Assembly: GCA_027625915.1 (NCBI GenBank)
Contig: JANTQA010000038.1
Location: 62,001 to 126,000 of the forward strand
Length of the DNA stretch: 64,000 nucleotides
From: Anaeramoeba flamelloides
Taxonomy: Eukaryota; Metamonada; Anaeramoebidae
Reading direction: 5' to 3'
Made by a program: the position numbers and the translations under genes
The notes under the pieces: generated by a model
The model's database searches: none
Seen by the model: only the letters and a program-made list of their open reading frames with translations
What the model was told of the DNA's origin: nothing
Shown here: positions 1-14,500 of the stretch, piece after piece
Numbering within the stretch: the stretch's first letter is position 1
How the letters are laid out: each line of letters starts with the position of its first letter

Positions 1-261
1 AAAATCGTGTTGAACTTTTTTTTTTCCTATTTCACTTTTTTTCTGAAATGCGCACTTTTGCTTTTACAATGTCGACATTTTAATCTCATATTATTAAATT
101 CAAGATTTTAGAAGTTTCTTTTTTTTTTATTTTGTTATTTTTTTTGAATCTACATAATTTATTCAAATGAATAATGATATTTCAAAAACAACAGAATATT
201 TTATTTAAAATAATTATCTATCCCTTAAAAATCTTTTCCCATTTTATTTGTAAAATTATAG

Positions 262-569
262 AAACTGAAATTCAACAGCTAATGGAAAGTTATCAAGATT
301 CCACCGTTGATAGTAATCTAGGAAAATTAAATAATGATTTATATGAAGTACAAACAATTATAAGACAAAATATTCAAGAAGTTTTGGAAAGAGGTGGGAA
401 AATATCCAAACTTGCTGATGACTCTGATCGATTAGCTGGAAAATCAAAAGTATATTTCCAAAAAACTAAATCAATAAAATGGGAAATGTGGAAAAAAACG
501 TACCTCCCCGTGATCATCATTGCTCTCGTTATTATTTTTGTTATTCTCATTCGGGTTTTTGTTTGGTAA
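262..569 (+). CDS. R-SNARE (VAMP/synaptobrevin family), terminal exon
   Basis: This is the C-terminal part of a vesicle R-SNARE, which pairs with three Q-SNARE helices to fuse membranes. The frame shows a SNARE heptad helix (from LNNDLYEVQTIIRQN to YFQKTKSIKWEMWKK). The zero-layer arginine is in the segment QEVLERGGKI. A single tail anchor follows (YLPVIIIALVIIFVILI) with only a few residues after it. The spacing of Arg to anchor and the RGGK context match VAMP7-like proteins. The exon probably starts after the acceptor ending in ATTATAG at 261, because upstream residues in the same frame do not resemble a longin domain. The longin exons are expected before the window or within 1-261, where I could not define them. 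The protein ends at TAA. I am sure of the SNARE class but not of the subfamily or the exact exon start. Confidence 0.82.
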
Positions 570-916
570 AATATCAAATTGTTGGATACAACCCATTTTT
601 TGTTTTTTCAGCAAAATATTCACATTTATTATAATTTTCCTTGTTTTTGTTTCTTCACTATTTTCATTTATTTTTGTGCTTTTTTAAAAAAAACTTTATC
701 TGTCACACTTTTCACTCTTTTTCAAAATAATTAAACATTAAACCAATTCGGAATGATTTTTTTTTTTTACCAAGTTTTCCTTTGAAAATAATATGAAACA
801 AGACCATTAAAATAGTCAATTGAAAATATTGAAAATTTTTCGTTTTAATAGAGAAGAAAAAATTTTTTATAGTCATTTTCAAATCACGATCATGAAAAAA
901 TATTTTTTCAAAAAAA
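570..916. other. gene-free AT-rich spacer
   Basis: This holds the 3' flank of the SNARE gene. I see no open frame of coding character and no clear repeat. Confidence 0.5.
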
Positions 917-1423
917 AATGGGGAAATTATTACTTTTCAAATTTGGTCAAATTTCAATTTTTTCAAAATAGTCAATGCCATAAAAACATTTTGACTGTAG
1001 GTATTTTATACCACTTTCCGGGGATGTTAAGGTATATTAGGTAGGCTAGAGTATGATATGGTATTATAGGGTAGGTTTGGAGGGTATGTTAGGGAATTTT
1101 GGCAAGGATTTTGAAAAAAAAAAATAATTAAGAGAGGAATTAGACTTGTTTAACTTGTTTTAAGGGGTAAAAATTTTCTACTTAAGTTTAATGATTATAA
1201 TTGGGTTTCGAACAAATTTTTTAAAAAATATTTGGTATTAACGATTTCAATAAATTTTGGATTTTCAATAAATTAAATACAACTAATCACAAAATAATCT
1301 TTTTGATTTTTGCTCTATAATAATTAAAACCCATTAAAATCTTTCATATGGTTAAAAATAACCAAATTACTCTTCCAAAATACGAGAAATTCAATTTGAC
1401 TAATTTTGAAATTTAATAATATT
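917..1423 (+). repeat. Dispersed repeat R, copy 1
   Basis: About 500 bp align by eye with 62841-63363 in the same orientation. Shared blocks include TTTTCAAAATAGTCAAT, TTTTAACTGTAGG/TTTTGACTGTAGG, ATGTTAAGGTAT, AACTTGTTTTAAGGG and CACAAAATAATCTT. The identity is moderate with many small gaps, so the copies are old. I saw no terminal repeats or coding capacity, and the class is unknown. Confidence 0.65.
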
Positions 1424-2098
1424 CCAAAAAAAAATCAACATTTGATAATTTTTTCACTTTTTAATAACTCTACTTATAATAAACGCTTTTGATTAATTAG
1501 AGATCTTTGAAGAAAAAAGTGAAACAATTAACAAATTGTTAATTTTTTTTTTTTTAATGATCAATAATGCAAAAAATTGATCCAAAGTATTAAAAACGAT
1601 AATTTATTTCTGAAAATAGTATTTTAAAGAAAATTTATCCTTATAGTAATCAGATTTTTAGTTGATTTTTAAATTTCAAGATTTGAAAAAAAAATTTTTG
1701 AAATCGCTATAAAAATTATTGAATTTTTTTTGGTTTACTAGTGCCTTCATGACCAAATTCCAACACCGGGCAGTGTTTATTTTTTGTGTTATTTTATAAT
1801 CACTTCTAAAAAAGAATTTTCATTATGAAGAAATTGAATCAAAAAATTACTCATTTTAAAGTTAAAAATATTGTTAAAAAAAAAAAAAAATTATTAAATA
1901 AACCCCAATTGAAATTTTTTAACACACCAAAATTCAATTTTTGTGTAAAAAAAAAATATTCTTTAATTAATTCTAGAATAAATATCAAATTAGAAGATCC
2001 CAATAATTAAAATGTTAACAATTACATATTAATTACAATACTCACAAACAAATCAAAAAATAAATAATTATCAATACTAAAAAATCAAAACTGTGTAA
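1424..2098. other. gene-free AT-rich spacer
   Basis: The only open frame (1825-2010) is a Lys/Asn-rich low-complexity reading of AT-rich DNA and has no protein-like features. The block near 1475 with ACTTATAATAAACGCTTTT resembles one near 31600 (ACTTATAATAAACACTATT), so an old shared repeat may run through here. Confidence 0.4.
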
Positions 2099-2760
2099 TT
2101 TTTTTTTTTTTTTTTTTGGGTGTCAACACAAAATAATGAATTGGTTTATTGTTAAGAGTTAGATGAAACCCCGTCTAGTCTGTTAAAGAGGGAATTTTGA
2201 AGTGACTAAATTTGATACTTCTAATTCAAAGAGTATCTAATAGATACAGTCATCAGAAGTATTTGAATCTTAATTTATTTTTCTAAAATAAGAAAGAGTA
2301 AAAATCAAGAATTTGTAAAAAAATGATAGAAAGAAAAGAATGAAGAGTGGAAAAAATAAAGAGATTTAAAATAAATATTGTAAGATATCTGAAGTTTTCT
2401 GGTTTAAAAGAATCTACTGATAGTTTTTATTTTGTCTTGAGCCCCTTTTCCCTAATTGTATGTTGAGTCGTGTTGGTCAAAAGATAATATATAGTGATGT
2501 CATAGATTTCTTTTATGTTCATTTTTCTAAATAATTCATCTGCATTTTTTTTGATTATTATGTTATAGTCAAAACTTTTGATTTTTTTGATTGGTTTTTT
2601 CCAGTGTTTCCTGGTTCTCTCATATTTTTCACAGTCCCAGATAAAGTGATTTAGGTCATCAACTTTTGTATTACTTCATCGGCATAATTTAGAATTTACT
2701 CGCTTTTCCCCATCTGTATATGTATCAATTCAACCAATTACAAAAAGATTTGAGTTTGAA
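2099..2760 (-). mobile_element. LINE relic G1, 3' end with poly(A) tail
   Basis: On the minus strand this reads as the extreme 3' part of a non-LTR retrotransposon. Bases about 2430-2760 encode a decayed reverse-transcriptase C-terminus, including VDDLNHFIWDCEKYERTR, the typical HxxxxC knuckle end of LINE proteins. Bases 2130-2310 are the 3' untranslated part, shared with 2761-2945 and 40240-40400. A T run at 2099-2118 on the plus strand is the element's poly(A) tail, so the copy is inserted in minus orientation. It is 5'-truncated, which is usual for LINEs. Confidence 0.7.
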
Positions 2761-2945
2761 AAAATAATGAATTGGGTTTATTTTTTCAAAGGTTAGACAA
2801 AAACTCATCGAATCTGTTAAAAAGGGAATTTTAAAGTAACTAAATCTGATAATTATAATTCAAAGAGTATACCAACAGATAAAGTCATTAGAAATATTTG
2901 TCTTAATTTAGTTTTCTAAAAAAAAAAATAATAATAAATAATAAT
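2761..2945 (-). mobile_element. LINE relic G2, 3' untranslated fragment
   Basis: This repeats the 3' untranslated part of G1 (blocks TGAATTGG, TCTGTTAAA, GGGAATTTT, ATTCAAAGAGTAT, GTCAT.AGAA.TATTTG). It directly abuts the truncated end of G1, giving two copies head to tail in the same orientation. No coding part is left. Confidence 0.65.
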
Positions 2946-3746
2946 GAATTGGTAAATGTGTTTAAATTCTATGAGGATTATTGAGAGATTAAATTGTTAG
3001 ATATTACAGACTAATTTTATGAAAACCCCAACTTTAACTCAATGCAAACCGTTTAAAAAAATATCTTGATGGACGAAATATTTTGTGGATTTCAAAAATG
3101 AAATGAAAAAAGAAACTTTTTATCAAAAAATGATTTTTGTTATTTTACAAATATCAAAATATTTCCCATTTTAATGAAATTTTGTTATTTTGTTTTTTTT
3201 GGCTGTTTTAACGATCTCGAAAATTTTAGATTTTAGTTTAGATTATTGAATGAAAATTTTTTTAAAAATGAAAATTAAGTGATTCTCAAGCATAAGTTCA
3301 AAATAGAATACATTTCAATTTTGGCAAAGCAACTCCAAAAAATATTTAGAACAGTTTGAGAAATTGTTTGAGATTTATAAATCTGAAATCGTAATTATTA
3401 AATGGTAAAATAAAATGTTAGAATCAATCTAAGAAATGTGAAAAGAGTAAAATTGTTCAAATCTGTAAAATTTGATATTTTTTTTTTTGTATTATAATTT
3501 CAGAGTACATAAAAATAATTAGGATTATAGAACTCTTTCAGGGGCATTTTTTGTCCTAAATTCACTCTTTTTCATGAATAAAAGGCCTTTAAAGGAGAAA
3601 TTTAAAAAGGTTAATTCAGACAATCTCGTTATAATAAAGTGGTAACTCTTTTAAATTGGCTGTTAAATTTTCCGAATCCAATCGTTTTAATGCCAGTTGT
3701 TGTCAGATTGTATTAAATACTCTTTATTAATTTTTTCTTAATCTCA
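2946..3746. other. gene-free AT-rich spacer
   Basis: I see no gene, RNA or clear repeat in this stretch. Confidence 0.4.
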
Positions 3747-4773
3747 TTTAAGGTTTATGATCCCCGAAATCTGAAAAAAAGATTATCTTGTGAGGTAGTG
3801 GTAGCTAGTTAATTTGGTTCTTATCTGATCCATCTTGATATGTATTGTTTTTAAGAATGGTTCAAAATGGCATTTTCAAGTCAATTTTTTTTTTTTCCAT
3901 AATCTGAATTGAAGAATGTAAGACTAATATATCGAGAGGGGCGTTAATAAATATGTGATTTGTGGGTTTTTGATTCAAATTTAAAATTACAGTGATCAAA
4001 ATAATGCTTGTAAAACGACTATAATCGGTGTTTCGAAATGGAATATATGCTTTTTTTCTTGTTGTACCAAGGCAACATCCAATTTACTAAACAATAGTAT
4101 ACCTAAGTTCAAATCAATTTTGAAAGTAAAGTCTTGATATTTTCTGTTAAATTAAATCATTAGTACAATTAGTTGAAAATTTTAGATAATTTTCTTATTT
4201 TTTTTGAAATTTTAAGTTTTTTTGATTGTTAAAATTTTCGCTAAAAAAATTAACTCTATTTTTTGAGATATATTTTTAAATTTGATCTTTTATTTTTAGA
4301 ATTTCTATTTAAATTTTAGAACTTTAAGAAATTAATACCATATTTAATTAGGGTTTAATATTGGTTTCTTTGATTGGTTAATGTATAGTTCTTATATAAC
4401 AAAAAACACATTTTTTATTTGGAAACATGTATTAAACTTTTCAGCATGCTTTATTTTGACAAAAGTGGGTTTTATTTAGTGCTTTTAAAAGAAAAAATTT
4501 TTTTTATTTTGTTAATTGACTAAAAAGTAAATCCAAATTTTGAATCTACAGCACAAAATTCTAAAATTTATTCTTAAACACATGCCAATCTGATAATCTT
4601 TCACTCTTCAATTCGGATTTTCAAAGAAAAAAAAATAAATTCTCAAAAATTGCCATTTTGAACCACTCTTAAAACCCATACCAAGATGGATCGGATAAGA
4701 ACCAAACTAACAAGTAGCAACACCCAACACAAGATAATCTTTTTTCAAATTTCAGGGATTGTAAACCTTAAAA
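3747..4773. mobile_element. Inverted-repeat element B1 interrupted by element A1
   Basis: The arms are about 185 bp. The left arm (3747-3930) starts TTTAAGGTTTATGATCCCC and the right arm (4595-4773) ends GGGATTGTAAACCTTAAA. They share AAGATTATCTTGTG, GGTTCTTATC.GATCCATCTTG and GTTCAAAATGGCA as inverted copies. The same arms occur at 28176-28744, and one arm at about 33470-33650. Without the insert at 3988-4465 this copy is about 550 bp, matching the 569 bp of B2. No coding capacity is seen, so it is a non-autonomous DNA element. Confidence 0.75.
3988..4465 (+). mobile_element. Tc1/mariner-like MITE A1, nested in B1
   Basis: The left end TACAGTGATCAAAATAATGC and right end GCATGCTTTATTTTGAC are inverted repeats. 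The body aligns over its whole length with 59933-60423 (CAATAGTATACC, AAGTTCAAATCAATTTTGAAA, TTTCTTTGATTGGTTAATGTAT). The TA at the boundary and CAGT-type ends suggest the Tc1/mariner group. No transposase is encoded. The right end has decayed. Confidence 0.7.
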
Positions 4774-5364
4774 AGCTTTGTTTGAAAAAATTTATAAATC
4801 GCAACCAAATAAAACCCAAGTTAAATTGACAAAAAAGAAACAAACACTTCAATGTTTTGTCAGTTTCTATAAATTTATTTCATGGAAAGAGATTGTTTAT
4901 TTCCTTTCCCTTTTCCAGACTCTACTGGTATTTGAATTATAAATGGGAAAATATTTTTGTTCCTTTTCCAAATAGACTTTTAAATTACAACCTACTTCTT
5001 TGAAGAAAACTCAATTTATTATTGAAAAATCTGAAATGAAGTGAGAATTTTTTCCCATTTTTTAATTCCAAAACCAGTAGTGTAAAATTACATGAATAAA
5101 TTTATAGAATGGAAAAACCCTTCAAAAAGAACACAAACGCCAAACGAATCAATTCTAAACAAAACAAAGTGATATAATAATTGAGAGAGTAAAAAAATTA
5201 CCTAATTATTTGATATTTTTCGTTTTAGATTTTTCAAGAACGAATAAAAAACTAGAATGTTCATAAAAACAAATTTAAATGAGATTAAAATTCCAAGAAT
5301 AAAATTTAATAATCAGCAAAAAACATGAATGATTTTCATTTTTTTTTTTTCTGAGAAAAATAAG
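4774..5364. other. spacer upstream of the membrane-protein gene
   Basis: AT-rich DNA with no recognisable feature. It would hold the promoter and 5' leader of the gene at 5365, but I can identify no motif. Confidence 0.4.
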
Positions 5365-5778
5365 ATGAGAACTTTCAAACGTTATCCGCTTCCAAAGTCA
5401 CCTTTACGTAATGAAATAAATGTCCAAACATTTAATCCACAGGCTTATAAAAAGCTACCAACTTCCAAGATTGAATTGTTACAAATGCTCATGCAGCGCT
5501 ATTTGGGCCTAATTTTAAAAAAAAGAAATTCCAAATTTTTGTCAACTTTGTTTTTGTTTATCATCGCCATCTTTTTCATCTTTGCCTTTGTTTCAATGAG
5601 CCTTTGCTTTTCCCGTGCTCACAACAAAGCCTCCATTACAAACAGTTCTCTCTTGAACCAAAACATTCTTTCCGATGATCTTCGTGAACAAATCGTAGTG
5701 CAAAGCCTTATTAGCATCACGAGCGACGTCAAAGAAGCCAAATATTTGACACAGACAAACGAAAATTTTATTGAGTAA
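5365..5778 (+). CDS. small single-pass membrane protein, unknown
   Basis: This frame of 137 residues has visibly higher GC and more balanced codons than its flanks, which argues that it is real. I chose the ATG at 5365 (MRTFKRYPLPKSPLRNE). The upstream ATG at 5329 in the same frame only adds a Phe run encoded by a T tract. The N-terminal 55 residues are basic and Pro-rich. A strong membrane segment follows (FLSTLFLFIIAIFFIFAFVSM), then about 60 polar residues (NILSDDLREQIVVQSLISITSDVKEAKYLTQT) ending at TAA. The positive N-terminal side suggests a cytosolic N-terminus. I recognise no family and cannot assign a role. A poly-T tract and AT-rich DNA follow. Confidence 0.6.
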   Translation: MRTFKRYPLPKSPLRNEINVQTFNPQAYKKLPTSKIELLQMLMQRYLGLILKKRNSKFLSTLFLFIIAIFFIFAFVSMSLCFSRAHNKASITNSSLLNQNILSDDLREQIVVQSLISITSDVKEAKYLTQTNENFIE

Positions 5779-6739
5779 TGGGTGCGAGGAGCTTTCTTTG
5801 TCTTGTTTGTACAGCAAAAATATACTGAAATAATTCACAAGTATGCTTATGAATTGTTTTTTTTTTTTTTATAAAGCCCTCTTTTTTACTTTTTTTTTTT
5901 ATTTTTTAATTTTTTTCTGTAAATCACAAAAAATAGAAAAAAAGTCTATTACAACCCTTTTTTGTTTATAACCCCTCCTATTTTTTTAAATACTTTTCCA
6001 AAAAGTTTAAAACTTTTTAGACTAAATAAAACAATCCTTTTTTTTTAATTTGTTCGTTTATTTGCCTTGACTTTCGTTATAAAAAACCACAAAGGAAGTG
6101 TCTTTTTTTTTCTTCTCTTCAAGATGAAAGAACCAATTAAAACAATTCGAAATTGCCTGTTAAAATTTAAACACATGTTCCTAATATGTTTCTAAGTTAA
6201 GAAAATAATTGCTATTGTGAATTGTGTAGGCTTTGAATGTTTGAAATCAGTGAAAGCAAACCAGATCCAATTTGTTGAATAATTAACAAGTTTTTAACAA
6301 ATTTTATTTGTTTAATTCGCTTTTGATTTTTATTTTCTGGGGTTGGTTGTTCGAAACAAGAGTAAAAAAAAATTCAGAACAGAAAAAATTTGGTTTTTAA
6401 GGAATGTGTTTAGTTTTCGGACAGATTTGAAAATTAGGGTGTGTTATTAATATAATATAGTATTTTTGTCTTTATAAATGAAATAATAGGATTTAGTTTT
6501 ATTTTGATGGAGATGTTTATTTATTTGATTTATATTATTTTTTGTTATTGAATATATTTATTATGTTTTTGTAGTTGTAGTTGATTATGTGGCATCTAAA
6601 ATATTATGTTAATTACGTTTTTTTGTTTTTAGATAGATAATTTCATTAGTATGGATTATCTTGATTAATTATTAAAAAAAAATAGAATTTAATACTTTAA
6701 TAACATTAATAAATATAAAAAAAGCAAGTTTCATGTATA
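5779..6739. other. gene-free AT-rich spacer
   Basis: Poly-T tracts and AT-rich DNA lie between the membrane-protein gene and the tRNA gene. I see nothing else. Confidence 0.4.
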
Positions 6740-6809
6740 TCGGGATTAGTATAGTGGTAGAACGTCTGGTTTTCACCCAGTTGGCCCGGGTTCAATTCCC
6801 GGATTCCGA
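6740..6809 (+). tRNA. tRNA-Glu (anticodon UUC)
   Basis: A complete cloverleaf can be drawn. The acceptor stem is TCGGGAT with ATTCCGA (one G-T pair). The D arm contains AGTGGTAGA. The anticodon stem CTGG/CCAG closes loop TTTTCAC with anticodon TTC. The T arm is CCGGG-TTCAATT-CCCGG. The A box (TAGTATAGTGG) and B box (GGTTCAATTCC) of a pol III promoter lie inside the gene. A T run directly after the gene serves as the pol III terminator. There is no intron, and the 3' CCA is not encoded, as in eukaryotes. Confidence 0.95.
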
Positions 6810-7439
6810 ATTTTTTTTTACATTTTTTTAAAAATAGAGATGTCAAATATTTGATTTTGGTTTATGAAAGAAACTTTTATCCAAATATTAAAGACATAAA
6901 ATTTGTCAAAAAAAAATTATTTTTTTACATTTTTTTCGCCCTTTCAAATCTTTTTAGATTTATTTTTTTTCAAATTTTTTTTATTTTTTAAAGAAACATC
7001 TCAAAATGATCAACAAAACAAAAGGGACTCTAATAATCTCTCTTTATTTCATGGTTGCTCACCCAAAGACTTTTATTTTGAATCAGAAATGTTCTACTTA
7101 TTCATCACAACTCAATATAACTGAAAATTATTTTTTTCTCAATAAACAGCATATTCTCAAAACTCAATTTTTTTTAAAGTATCTTCCAATTCAAATAAGA
7201 TAATTTTGAAGATATTTCAATTCCACTTATCTCACCTCAATAAGAATACAGTCTCTAAGATTGAGAAATTGAAAATTAAAGTATATGGTTATTGAAGATA
7301 AATCACTTTAGTTGAACATGAATGAACGAATGTTTAAATAAGTGATTAGCAAAAGAGTTTAAATTGTTGAACACATCATTTAAAAATGATCTTTCGTGTA
7401 CAATTGTCAAAATAGCAAGTGTAAAAAAATTTAATCAAT
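6810..7439. other. gene-free AT-rich spacer
   Basis: Two short overlapping open frames (6903-7124, 7006-7203) are Phe/Asn/Lys-rich readings of AT-rich DNA without domain features. The pol III T-run terminator of the tRNA lies at the start. Confidence 0.4.
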
Positions 7440-7858
7440 AGTTCAAAATAAAAAGCTGTGTTTCTGAATTAGAAGACCTACCCATTAACCAATCAAAGAA
7501 ACTGACAATAAACAATAATTAAATATTGTATAGTTATCTTAAAGTTATAAAATTCAGGAAACAAATTATATTCATTAAGAATCAAATTTAAGATGAATTT
7601 CAAACAATAAAGTTAATTTCAAAAAAACAAAAAAATCATTAAAAAACATAAAAAAATTTGAAAAAAATTGGAAAAATTGCTTTCCTAATTTAAATTTTAC
7701 TGAAAATATCAACAGGTTTAAGATTCAAATTTTATTTGAACCTAGGTATACTATTGGTATACTAAATCAAATGTTGTATTTAATTAGAAGTCAAAAAAAG
7801 TACAGATTTGATTTTGAAACACGGATTATAGGCTTTGGAAAAGTGTTATTTGAGCTCT
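7440..7858 (-). mobile_element. Tc1/mariner-like MITE A4 (relic)
   Basis: This is an inverted copy of the A family: TTCAAAATAAAAAGCTGTG at the left, ACCAATCAAAGAAAC inside, GGTATACTATTGG near the right, and AAACACGGATTATAG next to the degenerate right end. The ends have diverged strongly, so this is one of the older copies. It is non-coding. Confidence 0.6.
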
Positions 7859-8395
7859 TTATTTATTCATTTCATCAATTAAAAAAAATCATTATTGGAG
7901 TGAAAAAATCGATATAATTGCCGAAAAAAAACATACACTTTGAGAAAAATGTAAAAAACTGGTCCATAAATGTTTAGACTTTAAACCAGAACAAGCATCC
8001 TTAGTAAATTTATATTGTAAAATAGCTAATATTTCAAAAAGTGTCACCCAGAAATTATCAATTGAATATATATATATATATCATTGAGTATTTAAGAATA
8101 ACTAATAATTAAATCTGAACTGTTATTTTTTTAAATTTTTAAAATACCCGGTTTTTATTTATTTATAATGATTTAAAAGTGTATTAAAACAAAAACAAAA
8201 AAAAAGTGAGTCACATTTTTTGAAATGAACATTGCCAATTTTTTATTACTGAACTCTAACTCGAAAAAAGTTATCAAGAAGATTTTTTACTAATAATAAA
8301 TATACTCTTTAAAAGAATTAGATGGTCTAAATTTTCTTGGTGATTATTTATCTTTTATAAGATCTTTTATTTTACCACGTTAACTTTTTCAATAT

Positions 8396-11542
<3,147 letters not shown>

Positions 11543-14500
11543 CTACATTAATTCACAACATCCAGATTTTTTTTTACCTCTTCTCTTTTTCTTCTTCTTT
11601 TTCTTTGGTTTTTTTTGTTTATCTCTTGGGTGATCTTTAAGCCATTTTCTGACTTCTCTAGCTGCAGTAAGGAATGCTAATTCAACGTTTTCCCCAGTCT
11701 TTGCGGATGTTTCAACAAATGGTACATTGAATTCTCTTGCCAATTCTTTACCAACTTCGGGTGAAACAGCTCTTTCTTCTTCTCGAACATCGCATTTGTT
11801 TGCGATTAAGACACCAACTACTTGGGTTGTGTCTTTAATTTTGATTATAGATTGGAAATCTCTTCTGATTTCACCAATTGTGGCCTTGGAAGTAACAGAA
11901 TAGCAACATAGGAAACCATCCATCTTTTGGAAACTCTATTCATTTTCATAGAGTAATTATTGAAGAATTAAATTGTTTTCAAATTAAATTCATTATTATA
12001 AAATATTAAAAAAAAAAAGAATTTTAATGAAAAGGAAAAAGTTTTTTATTAAATATTTTTGTCCAAATAATATTGAAAAAAAAAAAGAATTAAATTTTTA
12101 TTTTGAATTTTGTATTTATTTGTTGATTTCATTCTTGATCTTGATTTGTTTCAATACTTTTCAATAAATTTTCGAGTTTTTTTTCAATAAAAAAAAAAAA
12201 ATTCCTTAGTAAAGTTATTATATTTAGATTATTACTTTTTTTCTATTTTTTGAAATATAATTTCAAAATCATCTGGTTTTAAATGAAATTTAATTTTTTA
12301 AAATGTTTTCTTAATTTTAAATTGTTTCTTAACTAAAAATAAAATAAAAATTTTTTTGATATTTTAAATTTGGGGGAGGTGTTTCATGTTGAATCTCAAA
12401 ATTGTAAAAAAAAAATATAAAATATTAAAGAATGTTTACAAAAGCTTTCAATAATCATAAAAAGAATTTTTGAATAATGTTTTAATATTTTTGAATAATG
12501 CTTGAAAAGTTTTCAAGTAAGCAATGTTCTGTCCAATTTTCTTACTGATTTGATTGAACTTTATAATTTAGGTTCTGATTCTTAAGCTATACGTGCTAAT
12601 AGGAGTTAAGAGTGGATTCAAATACTAGAGTTGAAAGAAATGTGGTAAATTTGTCTTCTTGAGTCAAAAATCAGTTTAACGATAAAAAGTTGAAAATTTT
12701 GATTTTTAATTTTTACTTTTTTTTTTCCAAATCTTTCTTTACTGCTATTTTAAATAAGTAAGGAACAAAAGTTTTAAAAATTGTGACTAATAATGCCTAA
12801 AAGAGTGAACCAAACAATTCGAAGTTACGTTTTTAAAACTTTTGGTTCCTCAATTTTTTAAAACAGTGTGATTTGAAATTTTCCAGTTAGTTTTTTTTTA
12901 CTTTTAGTTTTTTTTTTCTTTTAGTTTTTTTTTTCTTTTAGTTTTTTTTTTACTTTTTGTTTTTTTTTTACTTTTTGTTTTTTTTTTACTTTTTGTTTTT
13001 TTTTGACTCTGTTTTTTTTATCAATCGAAATTTCAAAACCGACATTATACTTTTTTTTTAAAAAAGGAATATATTAATCAAATATTAAAAAAGAATAATC
13101 TTGCTAAGACAAATTGATTTGAAAATTCAAAGATCTTTCCCCAATACTAAAAATATCCATGAAACGCTTAAAAATGAATTTAAATTTTTTTTTAAAATTC
13201 GCCACAAAACGAAGCCATCAAAAAAAGTTTATTTCAGTAAACAAGCTTTTAAAATATTAACAAACAAGTATAGTCATTTTAAAAAAAGTGTGAAAAAAAA
13301 AAAAAGTCTTCAATTATATCTTTAAAACAGTTGATAAACTTAAATAGACATATTTTGATTACTTTATGAAAAATTTTTTTGAAAAATTTTTTTGAAATAT
13401 ATTTTTAATTAGTAAATTTAATTTCTTGTTTTGAACTATTAAACAGTTTTTGAGGGAAAAAAAAAAAACTTGATATTCAGGTTCTGCAATTCCGATCTCA
13501 GATTAGTTGGTGCTTTTTAAACAAATTACTTGAAATAATTCAAGTGCTTACACTCTTGTATTCCAGTCCACTCTTAATCTCGATGATTAATGATCGCTTT
13601 AATCCAATCAACCTTATTCTTTTAATAAACAATGTTGTTTTTTTTTTTTTTTTAATTTCGAAAAAAAGTAAATATGGTGTAGCTGGATCCAAAATTAAGA
13701 GACTATACAAATTTGTTAAAAATGAGCTTTTTCAGATAAATTTTATAAAACAATTATTTATTTTTTTTGCTTTGAAAATCTTTTTTTTTGTTTCAAAACT
13801 CAAAGTTTTTTTCTATGGAATTGCTCAGCCTATGAAAATAATCGTAAAACCTGGATATCTGAATTAAAAAAATTAATATATATCAATATATTAAAAAATA
13901 ATAATATTTTTAATATTATTACAAAAAAGATTCATCAAGTTTATAAGCCTTAGTGGATAATAAACTTATTTTTGAGTCTTTAATAAAATTCCTAAATTTT
14001 TATTTAGGAATTCGGGGAGTGCCGTAGAGTGCCGTCAAGTGCCTAGGTTTTCTTGAGGTTTTCTGTTTATTTGTGAAGTGTTCTAGGTTTTTTTTACTTT
14101 TTGAAATAAACTGAAAATTTATTAAAATTTTCTGTTTATTCCAAAAAAATAGAAAAATCAAAAAAACCTAACGAAAATCTATTGATTTTCTAAATAAATA
14201 GAAAATTCAAAAAAGCCTACCGAAAATTTATTAAAATTTTCTGTTTATTTCGGAAGTCTATTACTTTACAAATAAACAGAAAACTCAAGAAAATCTAACG
14301 GTACACTAGAGGTGTTAATAACTCCTCCCTTAAATAATAAATAATAAAAAAAAACTTTAAAGTTTTTTTCAAATATCGTCATTTTAAAATTAGTATAACA
14401 AAAAGGTTTTCAAGGGAACCCAACAAACCTGAATAGATCTATTTTCAAGATTGGATTAAAACAAAATTTTGACCAACTTGTTTAAAACTGCTTTAGCTAA

